DNA from: CALAED01 sp036378315
Lineage (GTDB): Bacteria > Actinomycetota > Actinomycetes > Streptosporangiales > Streptosporangiaceae
Direction of reading: 5' to 3'
DNA length: 64,000 nucleotides
Assembly (NCBI GenBank): GCA_036378315.1
Contig: DASUWU010000205.1
Span: 17,349-81,348, forward strand
Shown: piece by piece, positions 42,301 to 50,587 of the stretch
Layout: every line of letters starts with the position of its first letter
How positions within the stretch are numbered: position 1 is the stretch's first letter
Notes under the pieces: generated by a model
Told to the model about the DNA's origin: nothing
Databases searched by the model: none
Seen by the model: the letters and a program-made list of their open reading frames with translations, nothing else
Made by a program: the position numbers and the translations under genes

Positions 42301-42316
42301 GGGAAACTCCCTTCGG

Positions 42317-43186
42317 CTAGACGCCGCGGAACTGCGCGGCCGTGGTCTCGTACGCGCGCCTGAAGATCTCTTCCATGGGCAGGGCGCGCAGCGCCGCCGA
42401 GAGCACCTCGACGCCCCAGGGCTCGGCGTATCCCATGTCCGTGGCGACCTCGACGTACCGGTGCACCCCGAACTCGCCTTCGCCCGGCAGCTCCCGGTGG
42501 TTGATGGTCTCGGCCACGTGGTCCGGCATGTTCTCGCGGCGGCCGTCCGACAGCTCGATCCAGGACAGGTACTCGACCGGGATCGTCCGCAGCTCATCCG
42601 GCTCGATGCCCAGCTTGCCCATGTGCCAGGTGTCGATCGCGATGCCGCCGTTGGGCGCGCCGGCGCCGGCCACGATCTCGAGCACGGACGCCAGGCTGTT
42701 GACGTTGGGGTCGAACGGCATCAGCTCGTAGGCGACCTTCGCTTCCGTGTGCCGCGCCGCGTCCGCGCACAGCTCGGCGAAGCCCTCGGTGAGCCTGGGG
42801 AGCGGGCACGGCCGGGCGGCGATGTTCCCGACCTTGAGGTGGTGCACGGGTAGCGCCTCGGCCGCCTCGAAGACCATCCGGCGGACCCGGTCGGCCTCCT
42901 TGCGCAGCTCGTCGCCCTCGTCGAGGAACCAGTCCTGGAGGAACTCCAGCTCGATCGGGCCGATGCCGTGGTCGTCGAGGATCTGCCGTATCTCGCGCAG
43001 GCTGCGCTTCTCGAGCAGGTGTTCGAGGTCGGCGTGCCAGATGCCGATGCCGCGGAACCCCACCTTGGCCGCCTCGGCGCACCGTTCAGGGAGGTCGAAC
43101 AGGCTCCACTCCCGGCCGGTGTGCACCTCCACCGGCCCGGAAAGCGTCCAGTAGAGGCCGATCAACCCAGCATCCGGAACACCCAT
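42317..43186 (-). CDS. Sugar phosphate isomerase/epimerase (TIM barrel, AP endonuclease 2 family)
   Basis: 289 residues from ATG 43186. Xylose-isomerase-like TIM barrel with metal-ligand strands: IGIWHADLEHLLEK, IELEFLQDW (Glu), VAYELMPFD (Glu), GIAIDTWHMGKL (Asp and His) and WIELSDG. The last residues (PWGVEVLS) supply another Glu. It isomerises or dehydrates a polyol, keto-sugar or related compound. TACTCT ends 7 nt before the ATG and no ribosome site is seen, so it is probably the leaderless first gene of the E1/lpd operon. It may make the 2-oxoacid that E1 uses. Confidence 0.8.
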   Translation of the reverse strand: MGVPDAGLIGLYWTLSGPVEVHTGREWSLFDLPERCAEAAKVGFRGIGIWHADLEHLLEKRSLREIRQILDDHGIGPIELEFLQDWFLDEGDELRKEADRVRRMVFEAAEALPVHHLKVGNIAARPCPLPRLTEGFAELCADAARHTEAKVAYELMPFDPNVNSLASVLEIVAGAGAPNGGIAIDTWHMGKLGIEPDELRTIPVEYLSWIELSDGRRENMPDHVAETINHRELPGEGEFGVHRYVEVATDMGYAEPWGVEVLSAALRALPMEEIFRRAYETTAAQFRGV

Positions 43187-43294
43187 GGTCTGGAGAGTAG
43201 GGCGGCGGTAGTCGCGCGTCCACACCTAAAGACGACATTTCCTGATACGGGCGAGACGGCGAACGTCATACAAATGCGCCGGTGGCATGAAACA

Positions 43295-43310
43295 GGTATC
43301 GCGATGTATC
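43295..43310. promoter_or_regulatory. Near-palindrome upstream of the isomerase/E1 operon
   Basis: GGTATCGCGATGTATC centres on the TATCGCGAT core that also occurs at the ABC-exporter promoter (19229-19297). It lies 109-124 bp upstream of the isomerase start and overlaps the stop of the acyl-CoA ligase gene. Possibly an operator of a related regulator. Confidence 0.3.
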
Positions 43311-44811
43311 ACCGCCGGTCGCGTAACTGGAGGCGGCTGAGCTTGCCGTTGGCCGCCCGGGGGAGCGCGGGCACGAACGACACCGTCCTCGGGGTGAGCG
43401 GGACGTCGAGCTCCGACCTGACCAGGTCGCGCAGGTCGGCCGCGAGTTCGGCCGAGGCCGGGCAGCCGGTTTGCGGCACCACGAACGCGCGGACCTCGCC
43501 GTTCACCACGGTGACGGCGACCTCGGCCACCGCCGGATGGCCGCCCAGTGCGAGCTCGGCCGGCTGCGGCGAGATGGTGACGCCGCCGACCTTCTCCAGG
43601 TCGTCCACCCGGCCGTGGTGGTGCACGAACCCGTCCGCGTCGACGTGCACCAGGTCGCCGGTGCGCAGCCAGCCGTCGCGGCCCAGCACCTCGGCGGTCC
43701 GGCGCGGGCGGCGGTGGTAGCCGAGCAGCACGGACGGCCCGCGCACATGCAGGACGCCCTGCTCGCCGGCCGCCGCCTCGCCGCGCGGGGTGCGCACCGA
43801 GATCTCGTACGGGGGCAGGACCACGCCGATGGTGCCGCGGCGGCGCCGGGTGACGGTGTTGGAGATGAAGGTGTGCCCGGTCTCCGTCATGCCGAGGCCG
43901 TCGAGCAGCGGGCAGCCGAGGAACGCCTCCACGCGGTCGGCGAGCGGCGGCGGCAGCGGCTCGCCCGCGGATCCGGCCGCGCGCAGCGAGCGGAACGCGG
44001 CCGCGTCGCCTTCCGCGACCAGCCGGGCGTAGCAGGCGGGCGCGGCGAAAAGCAGGGTGGGCCGGTGCCGCCGCGCCTGCTCCACGAGCCCCGGCACGTT
44101 GGGCCGGTCCGGCCACAGGACGGCTGAGGCCCCGGTGAGCAGAGGAAACAGGACGCTGTTGCCCAGGCCGTAGGGAAAGCACGCCTTGGACACCGACAGC
44201 ACGACGTCGTCGGGCGTCATCCGCAGCGCCGTCTCGGCCATGGCCCGGCGGTAGGCGAGCGGGTCGGAGTGCCGGTGCACCGCGCCCTTGGGCCGCCCCG
44301 TCGTCCCCGATGTGTACTGGACGTACGCGGGAGCGTCCGGCGGCACCGCGGCCGGCTCCTGGACGCCGGCGGCGGCCCGGCCGGCGGCGAGGCCGTCCGG
44401 CGTCACCACTCTGGTCGGGGCGAACCGGTCGGCCAGGCCGGGCGGGCAGACCACCACGGACGGGTCGGCCTCCGCCGCCACGCCGGCGTGCTCGGCCGCC
44501 GACTGCCACGGCCCGGCGAACACCGCGAGCGCGCCGAGCCGGAGCGTGCCGAGGAACGCCGTGACGAGATGGAGGGAGTCCGGCAGCGCGATGAGGACGC
44601 GGGCGCCCGGATGTACGCCGGCCGCGGCGAGGACCGCGGCGGCCCCCGCGCCCGCCGCGTGCACCTCCCCATGGGTGTGGACGGCCGACCCGGAACTGGC
44701 CGACCCGGAACTGGCCGGCCCGGAGACGGTCGGCGCGTGGAAGGCCGGCCGGTCGTGCCATCCGTGGGACCTGGCCAGTTCGGCGGAGATCACCGCCATA
44801 TTTCCGTTCAC
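43309..44811 (-). CDS. Acyl-CoA synthetase (benzoate-CoA ligase-like, AMP-binding)
   Basis: 500 residues from GTG 44811, with GGAGG 5 nt upstream. ANL-family motifs: P-loop YVQYTSGTTGRPKGAVHRHS near 165, GSAGEPLPPPL, GLGMTETGHTF near 285, GWLRTGDLV near 385, and the closing Lys in LPRAANGKLSR near 485. The combination of KACFPYGLGNSVLFPL and GMTETGHTF resembles benzoate/4-hydroxybenzoate-CoA ligases. It activates a carboxylic acid with ATP and CoA. A 15-bp DNA repeat encodes SGPASSGSASSGSA near the N-terminus. It lies upstream of the isomerase/E1 operon in the same direction, 122 bp away. Confidence 0.85.
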   Translation of the reverse strand: MNGNMAVISAELARSHGWHDRPAFHAPTVSGPASSGSASSGSAVHTHGEVHAAGAGAAAVLAAAGVHPGARVLIALPDSLHLVTAFLGTLRLGALAVFAGPWQSAAEHAGVAAEADPSVVVCPPGLADRFAPTRVVTPDGLAAGRAAAGVQEPAAVPPDAPAYVQYTSGTTGRPKGAVHRHSDPLAYRRAMAETALRMTPDDVVLSVSKACFPYGLGNSVLFPLLTGASAVLWPDRPNVPGLVEQARRHRPTLLFAAPACYARLVAEGDAAAFRSLRAAGSAGEPLPPPLADRVEAFLGCPLLDGLGMTETGHTFISNTVTRRRRGTIGVVLPPYEISVRTPRGEAAAGEQGVLHVRGPSVLLGYHRRPRRTAEVLGRDGWLRTGDLVHVDADGFVHHHGRVDDLEKVGGVTISPQPAELALGGHPAVAEVAVTVVNGEVRAFVVPQTGCPASAELAADLRDLVRSELDVPLTPRTVSFVPALPRAANGKLSRLQLRDRR

Positions 44812-44946
44812 AACGCCTCCAAATACGAAGGGTCGCGAGGAGATTACTCGTAGTGGTAGAAGTCGCGCAGCGCGTTCCCGATAACGGACTGTTTCCGGAA
44901 CAAGACGGACCGGCCGGGCTCCGGGGTCCGGGTGGGGGCCGGGGTG

Positions 44947-45519
44947 TCAGGCGGCCAGGGTCGTCCACGCACCGCGCCTGCGGACCAGCAGGTCGCGGGT
45001 GATCAGCCGGTCCTCGCTCGCCGTCCACACCCGCTCGACGGTGCGGCGCAGGTCGGCGAGCCCGTCCTGGTGCCCGGTGCCGGACGCCACGAGCACGGTC
45101 CTGGACGGCACGGCGACGACCAGGTCGCCCTGCACGTCGCGAGCGAGCTTGTCCATCAGGTCGTCGTCGAGCACGAGCGAGGCGTCGATCGACGGCGACC
45201 GGCGCTCGTCCTGCTCGTCGCGCAGGGTGAGGGACACGGTCCTGGCCCCCGGCGACCAGTCCATGGCGAGCCCGGCCCGGCGGGTGCGCAGGTTCGCCGT
45301 CGCCCGCTCGCGCAGCGACTCGGGCGTCAGGCCGAGCTCGGCACAGTGCCGCGGGGCGACGTACTCGTACCGGTCGGTGAAGTCGAGCACGTACGACACG
45401 TGGATGTCGCCGGCGAACGGCTCGCGGATCGGCGCGTCGGCCGGCGGCAGCGGGAACTCCAGCTGCAGATCCACGGGGATCCGGGCGGTCAGCACCGGGA
45501 CGATCATCGACGCGCTCAT
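44947..45519 (-). CDS. DUF1444-like protein
   Basis: 190 residues. The C-terminal half shows SPSIDASLVLDDDLMDKLAR, GDLVVAVPSRTVLVASGTGH and DLRRTVERVWTASEDRLITR. This is the pattern of DUF1444-type proteins, where a strand DLVIAVPxRDxLxV precedes a helix with a conserved Arg and Leu. There is no signal or membrane helix. It lies 43 nt downstream... on the coordinate scale to the left of cobQ's end region but is transcribed separately from the CoA ligase. Function unknown. Confidence 0.65.
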   Translation of the reverse strand: MSASMIVPVLTARIPVDLQLEFPLPPADAPIREPFAGDIHVSYVLDFTDRYEYVAPRHCAELGLTPESLRERATANLRTRRAGLAMDWSPGARTVSLTLRDEQDERRSPSIDASLVLDDDLMDKLARDVQGDLVVAVPSRTVLVASGTGHQDGLADLRRTVERVWTASEDRLITRDLLVRRRGAWTTLAA

Positions 45520-45562
45520 GCGGTAACCCTCCGGGGGAGGCCAAGTCAGGTTTCCGAGTGGA

Positions 45563-47110
45563 TCACCTTAGCGGTCCGCCGGGCGGCACGACCGGCAGAT
45601 CGCCCGGTACGCCCTCCTCGATCAGCCGGACCAGGGCGCCGGTGTCGAGATGTCGCTCCACGAGATCGCCCAGCGCGTCGAGCCTGGCCGCGCGCAGGGC
45701 GGCGAACGACACGTCGGGCGCCGGAGTGAAGTCACGCCCGGCGGCGCTGGCGACGTCGGCGAGGAAGGCCCGCCGGAAGCCGTCGTTCTCGAGGATGCCG
45801 TGCCAGCTCGTCCCCCAGACGGCGCCGCTGCGGCAGCCGTCGAGGAACCGCTCTGCCCCGGCGTCGCGGTCGACGGCCGCGATCCCGTGATGGATCTCGT
45901 AGGCGTGGACCTGCTGGCCGTACGCCTCGCCTGCCGGCCGGCGCAGCCGCTTGTCCGGCGCGAACTCCACCCGTACCGGCAGCAGGCCGAGCCCCGGCAC
46001 CACCCCGGCGCACGACTCGACGTCATCGACGATCTCGCGGGCCAGCATCTGGTAGCCGCCGCAGACGCCGAGCACGGGCCGTCCCGCCCTGGCGCGGCCG
46101 ACCACCTCGGCGGCGAGGCCGCGGGCCCGCAGCCAGCCCAGGTCGGCGACCGTGGCCCGGGAACCCGGCAGCACGACCAGGTCGGCGTCGGCCAGCCCGC
46201 CGGGGGTGGTGACGTACCGCACGTGCACGCCGGGCTCGGCGGCGAGCGCGTCGACGTCGGTGAAGTTGGAGATGCGCGGCAGCCGGACGACCGCGACGCG
46301 CAGCGGCTGCCCCTGGCCGGGGGATGACGCGTCCGGCTCCGGCGACCTGGCGCGGCCGTCGAGCGCCAGCGAGTCCTCGACGTCGAGCCAGAGCCCGTCC
46401 TGCCACGGCAGCACGCCGAGCACCGGGCGTCCGGTCAGCCGGGTGAGCTGGTCGAGGCCCGGCCGCAGCAGCTCGGCCGCGCCGCGGAACTTGTTGATCA
46501 CGAATCCGGCGACCAGCGCCTGGTCGTCCGGGGCGAGCAGGCCGACCGTCCCGTACAGCGCCGCGAACACGCCGCCGCGGTCGATGTCGCCGACCACGAT
46601 CACCGGCATGCCGGCGCCCGTCCCGGCGGCGCCGGCCGTCCCGACGGCGCGGGCCAGGCCCATGTTGGCGATGTCGCCGTCCCGCAGGTTGATCTCCGCC
46701 GGGCTGCCGGCGCCCTCGCAGACGACGACGTCGTACGACATCCGCAGCCGGGTCAGGCTGGCGAGCACGACCTCGCGCAGCCGCTCCTTGTACGCGCCGT
46801 ACTCCATGGCGTCGACCTCGGCGACCGGATGCCCGAGCACCACGACCTGGCTGCGCCGGTCGCTGCCCGGCTTGAGCAGCACCGGGTTCATGTCGGCCGT
46901 CGGCGGGGTCCCCGCGGCCTGGGCCTGCATGACCTGGGCTCGGCCGATCTCCGCGCCGTCCGGCGTGACCATCGAGTTGAGGGACATGTTCTGCGCCTTG
47001 AACGGCGCCACCTTGACGCCCTGCCTGGCCAGCCAGCGGCAGATGCCCGCCGTCACCACGCTCTTGCCCGCGTCCGAGGTCGTCCCGGCGACCAGCAGCG
47101 TCCCCCTCAT
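45563..47110 (-). CDS. cobQ: Cobyric acid synthase
   Basis: 515 residues from ATG 47110, which overlaps the cobD stop as ATGA. N-terminal dethiobiotin-synthetase-like domain with TTSDAGKSVVTAG and KAQNMSLNS; the C-terminal glutamine amidotransferase half has GVCGGYQML (nucleophile Cys) and SWHGILEN (catalytic His). It amidates adenosyl-cobyrinic a,c-diamide at four side chains using glutamine and ATP. The length is normal for the family. It is co-transcribed after cobD. Confidence 0.95.
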   Translation of the reverse strand: MRGTLLVAGTTSDAGKSVVTAGICRWLARQGVKVAPFKAQNMSLNSMVTPDGAEIGRAQVMQAQAAGTPPTADMNPVLLKPGSDRRSQVVVLGHPVAEVDAMEYGAYKERLREVVLASLTRLRMSYDVVVCEGAGSPAEINLRDGDIANMGLARAVGTAGAAGTGAGMPVIVVGDIDRGGVFAALYGTVGLLAPDDQALVAGFVINKFRGAAELLRPGLDQLTRLTGRPVLGVLPWQDGLWLDVEDSLALDGRARSPEPDASSPGQGQPLRVAVVRLPRISNFTDVDALAAEPGVHVRYVTTPGGLADADLVVLPGSRATVADLGWLRARGLAAEVVGRARAGRPVLGVCGGYQMLAREIVDDVESCAGVVPGLGLLPVRVEFAPDKRLRRPAGEAYGQQVHAYEIHHGIAAVDRDAGAERFLDGCRSGAVWGTSWHGILENDGFRRAFLADVASAAGRDFTPAPDVSFAALRAARLDALGDLVERHLDTGALVRLIEEGVPGDLPVVPPGGPLR

Positions 47111-48114
47111 CGCCGCCGCCGCGAGATCACGGCCCGGACGGCCGCCGCCGGCAGCACGGCGGCGAGCGCCACAGCGCGGGACAGCAGCACCGCGCGCCGG
47201 ATGTCGGCGACCTCGGGCGGGCGGCCGTCGCCGATGGCGGGGCGCCGCTCCCGGCGGCCTTCGTAGACGTTCGCGCCGCCGAGCCGGACGCCGAGCGCGC
47301 CGGCGGCCGCGGCCTCGCACCGGCCGGCGTTCGGGCTGGGGTGCGCGCCGCCGTCCCGCCACAGGACGGCGTACGACCGGCGCCCCGACCCGCCGGCGAG
47401 CGGCGCGCAGGCGACGGTGAGCATCGCGGTGAGCCGCGCGGGGACCCAGTTGGCGAGGTCGTCGAGCCGGGCGGCGGCCCAGCCGAAGTCGGCGTAGTGG
47501 GGGGTGCGGTAGCCGACCATCGCGTCGAGCGTATTGATGGCCCGGTAGGCCAGCAACCCCGGGACGCCGGCGACGGCGCCCCACAGCAGCGGGGCGACCA
47601 CGGCGTCGGAGGTGTTCTCCGCGATCGACTCGACGGTCGCCCTGGCCAGTTCGGCGGCGTCGAGGCCGACCGGGTCCCGCGCGCACAGGTGGCTCAGCCG
47701 GTCGCGGGCCGCCGCGAGGTCGCCGCGGTCGAGTTCCGCGGCCATGGCCGCGCCCTCCCTGCACAGGCTGGTGCCGCCCAGCGCCGCCCAGGTGGTGGCG
47801 GCCGCGACGACCGTGCGGACGGCGGGGCGCCGGCCGGCCAGCCGGTCGGCGGCGAGTCCGAGCGCGGCGGCACCGGCCACGCAGGTCCCCGCGTACAGCG
47901 CGCCGCGGACCTTGGAGCCGGCGTACATCCGCCGTTCGAGCGCCGCCGCGGCCCGGCCGAAGGCCGCCACGGGATGCCACCGCCGCGGATCGGCGAGCAG
48001 CGCGTCGAGCGCGGCGCCGAGCACCACGCCGGCGGCCGCCTGGCCCGCCGCGCGCGACGGCGCGCCCAGCCCCGCGCGGTCCGGTCGATTGCGGTCCGTT
48101 CGATCCGTCGTCAC
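47107..48114 (-). CDS. cobD: Adenosylcobinamide-phosphate synthase (CobD/CbiB)
   Basis: 335 residues from GTG 48114; TATCGT ends 6 nt before it, so the message may be leaderless. Membrane protein with family signatures DALLADPRRWHPVAAFGRAA near 30, ESIAENTSDAVVAPLLWGAV near 150, INTLDAMVGYRTPHYADFGW near 180 and HPSPNAGRCEAAAAGALGVR near 245. It attaches the aminopropanol arm to adenosylcobyric acid. It forms a two-gene unit with cobQ. No cobalamin riboswitch was recognised upstream. Confidence 0.94.
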   Translation of the reverse strand: MTTDRTDRNRPDRAGLGAPSRAAGQAAAGVVLGAALDALLADPRRWHPVAAFGRAAAALERRMYAGSKVRGALYAGTCVAGAAALGLAADRLAGRRPAVRTVVAAATTWAALGGTSLCREGAAMAAELDRGDLAAARDRLSHLCARDPVGLDAAELARATVESIAENTSDAVVAPLLWGAVAGVPGLLAYRAINTLDAMVGYRTPHYADFGWAAARLDDLANWVPARLTAMLTVACAPLAGGSGRRSYAVLWRDGGAHPSPNAGRCEAAAAGALGVRLGGANVYEGRRERRPAIGDGRPPEVADIRRAVLLSRAVALAAVLPAAAVRAVISRRRR

Positions 48115-48117
48115 GCC

Positions 48118-48471
48118 ATGACGATAGGCGGCGACGCCCCGGCGAGCCGCAGCCACCCTCTCACCGGCCTTCGGCCAGGGATGACCTGCGAGGTCGGCCT
48201 GCACAGCCGGCTCCGGGTCGTGCGGACCGGCGGCGGGGACGCCGTCCTGTCCTGGCCGCGGGCGACCGGCGACCAGCAGGTCGCCGGCTACCGGGTGCTG
48301 GTGGACGGGCATCCGGCGGGTGCCGGGCCGGTCACGCCGATCAACACGGCGGTGACGACCAGGGACACCGCATACACGCTGAAGCATGCTTTGCCTCGGC
48401 CGGGGCGGACGCTACCCTTTCGTGCGGCACCTGCCCCGGTAGCTCAGCTGGATAGAGCACCCGCCTTCTAA
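48118..48471 (+). pseudogene. Possible fibronectin type III-like remnant
   Basis: An open frame from ATG 48118 contains GGDAVLSWPRATGDQQVAGY and RVLVDGHPAG, which reads like the B-C strand region of an actinobacterial FN3 domain (SWxxATDNxxVAGYRVxxDG). The frame then drifts and runs into tRNA-Arg, ending at 48471. Probably a decayed fragment of a secreted hydrolase gene; a genuine short gene is less likely because its 3' end lies inside the tRNA. Confidence 0.3.
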
Positions 48472-48506
48472 GCGGATGGCCGCAGGTTCGAGTCCTGCTC
48501 GGGGCG
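48433..48506 (+). tRNA. tRNA-Arg (anticodon TCT)
   Basis: 74-nt cloverleaf: acceptor GCCCCGG / TCGGGGC with one wobble pair, D-arm TAGCTCAGCTGGATAGAG, anticodon loop CTTCTAA with TCT, T-arm CAGGTTCGAGTCCTG, discriminator G. CCA is not encoded. Such tRNA-Arg genes are frequent integration sites in actinomycetes, but no integrase is present here. Confidence 0.95.
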
Positions 48507-48590
48507 CGAGGTGGCGCACGCTCCTCGTTGATCTTCGGTCGACTTCGCCGAAGCCCCCTGTATCTGCCCAGGGATGGGCAGACCTGGCGG

Positions 48591-49010
48591 TCAGACGGGG
48601 TCGCAGTCTTCGACCAGATCGACGATCTTTTCGAGGCGTCGCCACTTCTTGGGGTCGGCTTTCATCCGGGCGAGCCGCCGGTCGAGGTCGTCGGGAGCCT
48701 GCTGGGTGGCCTCACGGGCGGCGCGGTTGAGCTGCCTGAGCTCCTCGGCGGCATCGGCGCGACCGGCGGCCTCGAGCGCCTCCGGCGTGAGGTCGACGGT
48801 CTGGGCCATGCGCGCGATGGTGTTGGCCGGGGCGCCCACGACCGGGGAGTACACGCCTTTGGCCACGACAATGTAGCCGTTCACGATCTGCCGCCAGCGG
48901 CCCTCGCTGATGCCCGCGCGTCGTGCGGCCTCTCGCCCGGACAGCCGCGCGCGCTTGCGTGCCTCCGTGATGAGCTTGCCCTCAGGTTGTGGTTCCGGCT
49001 TGGTTGTCAT
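48591..49010 (-). CDS. Small HTH (XRE-like) DNA-binding protein
   Basis: 139 residues from ATG 49010; an ATG three codons upstream is possible. A short polar lead is followed by an XRE-type HTH: ITEARKRARLSGREAARRAG, SEGRWRQIVNGY, then NTIARMAQTVDLTPEALEAA. The C-terminal 50 residues are charged and helical (EELRQLNRAAREATQQAPDD). It probably regulates itself and the divergent 80-residue XRE gene from the TTCGCA-rich region between them. Similar proteins occur on phages and integrative elements. Targets unknown. Confidence 0.75.
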   Translation of the reverse strand: MTTKPEPQPEGKLITEARKRARLSGREAARRAGISEGRWRQIVNGYIVVAKGVYSPVVGAPANTIARMAQTVDLTPEALEAAGRADAAEELRQLNRAAREATQQAPDDLDRRLARMKADPKKWRRLEKIVDLVEDCDPV

Positions 49011-49020
49011 GCGAGCCATC

Positions 49021-49119
49021 TTCGCACAACTTCGCATGGCGGGGCGGTTGTTTCCAGAATAGGCACGTATGCTTGCGAAGTGCTTTGCCGTTCGCGCCCC
49101 TTCGCATTAGAGTATTGCC
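49021..49119. promoter_or_regulatory. Divergent promoter region with four TTCGCA motifs
   Basis: TTCGCA occurs at 49021, 49031 and 49101, and in inverse orientation (TGCGAA) at 49074-49079. The plus-strand promoter TTGCCG (49085-49090), 17-nt spacer, TAGAGT (49108-49113) ends 6 nt before GTG 49120, so the XRE transcript is probably leaderless and the last TTCGCA lies between its boxes. The first two copies overlap the start region of the minus gene. This points to autoregulation by one of the two HTH proteins. Confidence 0.55.
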
Positions 49120-49362
49120 GTGAGCACGCAACGTAACCCTCCCAAGAATCCGCTTGATCACGAGCCGGCGGCGGTGACCTACGCGCGGATGCAGGCGGGT
49201 CTCACCAAGACGCAGCTCGCCGAGGCGTGCGGCGTGTCGCTCAGCCTGATCAGCGAGATCGAGGCCGGCACCCGCAACGCCACTCCCGCCATGATCATCA
49301 AGCTGGCCAGGGCGCTGAACTGCCCCCGGGTCGTCCTGGAACGCAAGCGCGGCACGCCCTGA
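49120..49362 (+). CDS. XRE-family transcriptional regulator
   Basis: 80 residues from GTG 49120. Compact HTH_3 domain: VTYARMQAGLTKTQLAEACG, VSLSLISEIEAGTRNATPAM, then IKLARALNCPRVVLERKR. The recognition helix carries SLSLISEIEAGTR, the usual pattern of lambda-repressor-like proteins. It resembles many small stand-alone regulators of actinomycetes. It is divergent from another HTH gene, downstream of tRNA-Arg(TCT). Confidence 0.88.
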   Translation: MSTQRNPPKNPLDHEPAAVTYARMQAGLTKTQLAEACGVSLSLISEIEAGTRNATPAMIIKLARALNCPRVVLERKRGTP

Positions 49363-49406
49363 CCGGGCGGCACGGGGCGCGAGGCCAAGGACGGGCCGCA
49401 CAGGAA

Positions 49407-49440
49407 AGCGGGCGGGACGGCGCTGGCCGTCCCGCCCGCT
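49407..49440. terminator. Bidirectional terminator between convergent genes
   Basis: A perfect 15-bp stem AGCGGGCGGGACGGC / GCCGTCCCGCCCGCT with a 4-nt loop (GCTG) lies between the XRE stop (49362) and the stop of the serine-rich gene (49457). The strongest hairpin in the window. Confidence 0.8.
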
Positions 49441-49456
49441 CCATTCGGGCGCCGCA

Positions 49457-50587
49457 CTAGCTTTGCGACGTGCCCAACTTGGACAGGTCGACCTTGGACA
49501 GGTCGGGCACGGTGGCCAGGTCGATCTTGGCGAGCGCGTCCTGCGCCGCGGCCACGTCGGCATCCGAGACCGCGCCGGACTGCTGGGCACCGGCCTGGGC
49601 GCCCGACTGCGTGCCGGACTGCTGGCCGCTGGACTGCTGGTCGCTGGCCTGCTGCTGGGCCGCGATCGCGTCCGAGAGTGCGTCGATCTGGTCCTGGCTC
49701 ATGCTGGACAGGTGCGCCATGTCCGCCTCCGACACGCCGGAGACCTTGGACATGTCGATCTTGCTGAGCGCGGCCAGGGTGCTGATCACATCGTCACTGG
49801 ACAGCTCGGGCGACTGGGTCGTGACGGCCGCGGCGATCGCCTGGGCCTTGGCCTGGTCGAGTCCGGACATGCCGGAGAGCTTGGACAGGTCCAGGTCCGA
49901 CTGGCCGTCCCCCTGGACCAGAGCGGCCTGCTGCAGCGCCAGGAGCACCTCGACCGCGTGCTCCTTGGTCAGCGCCGCCGACGTGGACGACGCCGAGGAC
50001 GCCGACGACGAAGACGACGAAGACGAGGCTGACGACGCGGACGACGCCGAGGAGGCGGACGCGGCGGCCAGCTTGGCGATGAGAGCCTTGACGGCGTCCT
50101 GAGCCTTGGCCGAGTCGGCCGTGGACAGGTTCGGCAGGGAACGGAGGGCCGTGGCCAGCTCGGGCGACCGGTGCGCGATCACGACCATCAGGGCGGCGGC
50201 GTCCGCGGCCTGAGCCCGCGACAGGTCAGGGCGCAGCTTGGCCAGCGCCGCGGCGAACGCGGCCTGCGCCGCGGCCTGGTCCGTCTTGGCCAGGGCGATC
50301 AGCTTGCTCTGCTGGATCTTGGACAGGTCGGGGAGCTTCTGGACGAGCTGGGCGAACTTCACCTGCGACTCGGGCGCCATCTTCGCCAGCAGGGCGCAGG
50401 CGTCGTCCTTGTACAGGATCGCGGAGAGGGCCAGCACCGGACTCGAGGTCGGGTCGCTCTGCAGGGTCATGAGGCGGTGCTGGACGACTGGGCTCACGCC
50501 GGCGCTCGCCTGACCGGCCCCGAAGCCGATGGCGACGGCCGAGCCGAGCCCGAGGGCGAGGACGCTAACGGACTTTCGTGGTGTCAT
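49457..50587 (-). CDS. Secreted Ala/Ser-rich protein with DLSK-type repeats
   Basis: 376 residues from ATG 50587, with AGGAGG about 12 nt upstream. Signal peptide (MTPRKSVSVLALGLGSAVAI, cut near ASA). The mature protein is almost all small and polar residues, with a serine tract (about residues 180-205, coded by TCG/GAC-type repeats at 49981-50060) and a Gln/Ser/Gly tract near 320. A short motif recurs: LPDLSKIQQSKL, LRPDLSRAQAAD, DLDLSKLSGMSG, KIDMSKVSGVSE, VPDLSKVDLSKL. Only one Cys. No family recognised. It is likely a flexible helical surface or spore-associated protein. Confidence 0.7.
   Translation of the reverse strand: MTPRKSVSVLALGLGSAVAIGFGAGQASAGVSPVVQHRLMTLQSDPTSSPVLALSAILYKDDACALLAKMAPESQVKFAQLVQKLPDLSKIQQSKLIALAKTDQAAAQAAFAAALAKLRPDLSRAQAADAAALMVVIAHRSPELATALRSLPNLSTADSAKAQDAVKALIAKLAAASASSASSASSASSSSSSSSASSASSTSAALTKEHAVEVLLALQQAALVQGDGQSDLDLSKLSGMSGLDQAKAQAIAAAVTTQSPELSSDDVISTLAALSKIDMSKVSGVSEADMAHLSSMSQDQIDALSDAIAAQQQASDQQSSGQQSGTQSGAQAGAQQSGAVSDADVAAAQDALAKIDLATVPDLSKVDLSKLGTSQS

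Noticed and set aside
48507..49456. Integrated element at tRNA-Arg
   Set aside because: No integrase, excisionase or repeated tRNA 3' end was found in the window; only two HTH genes are present.
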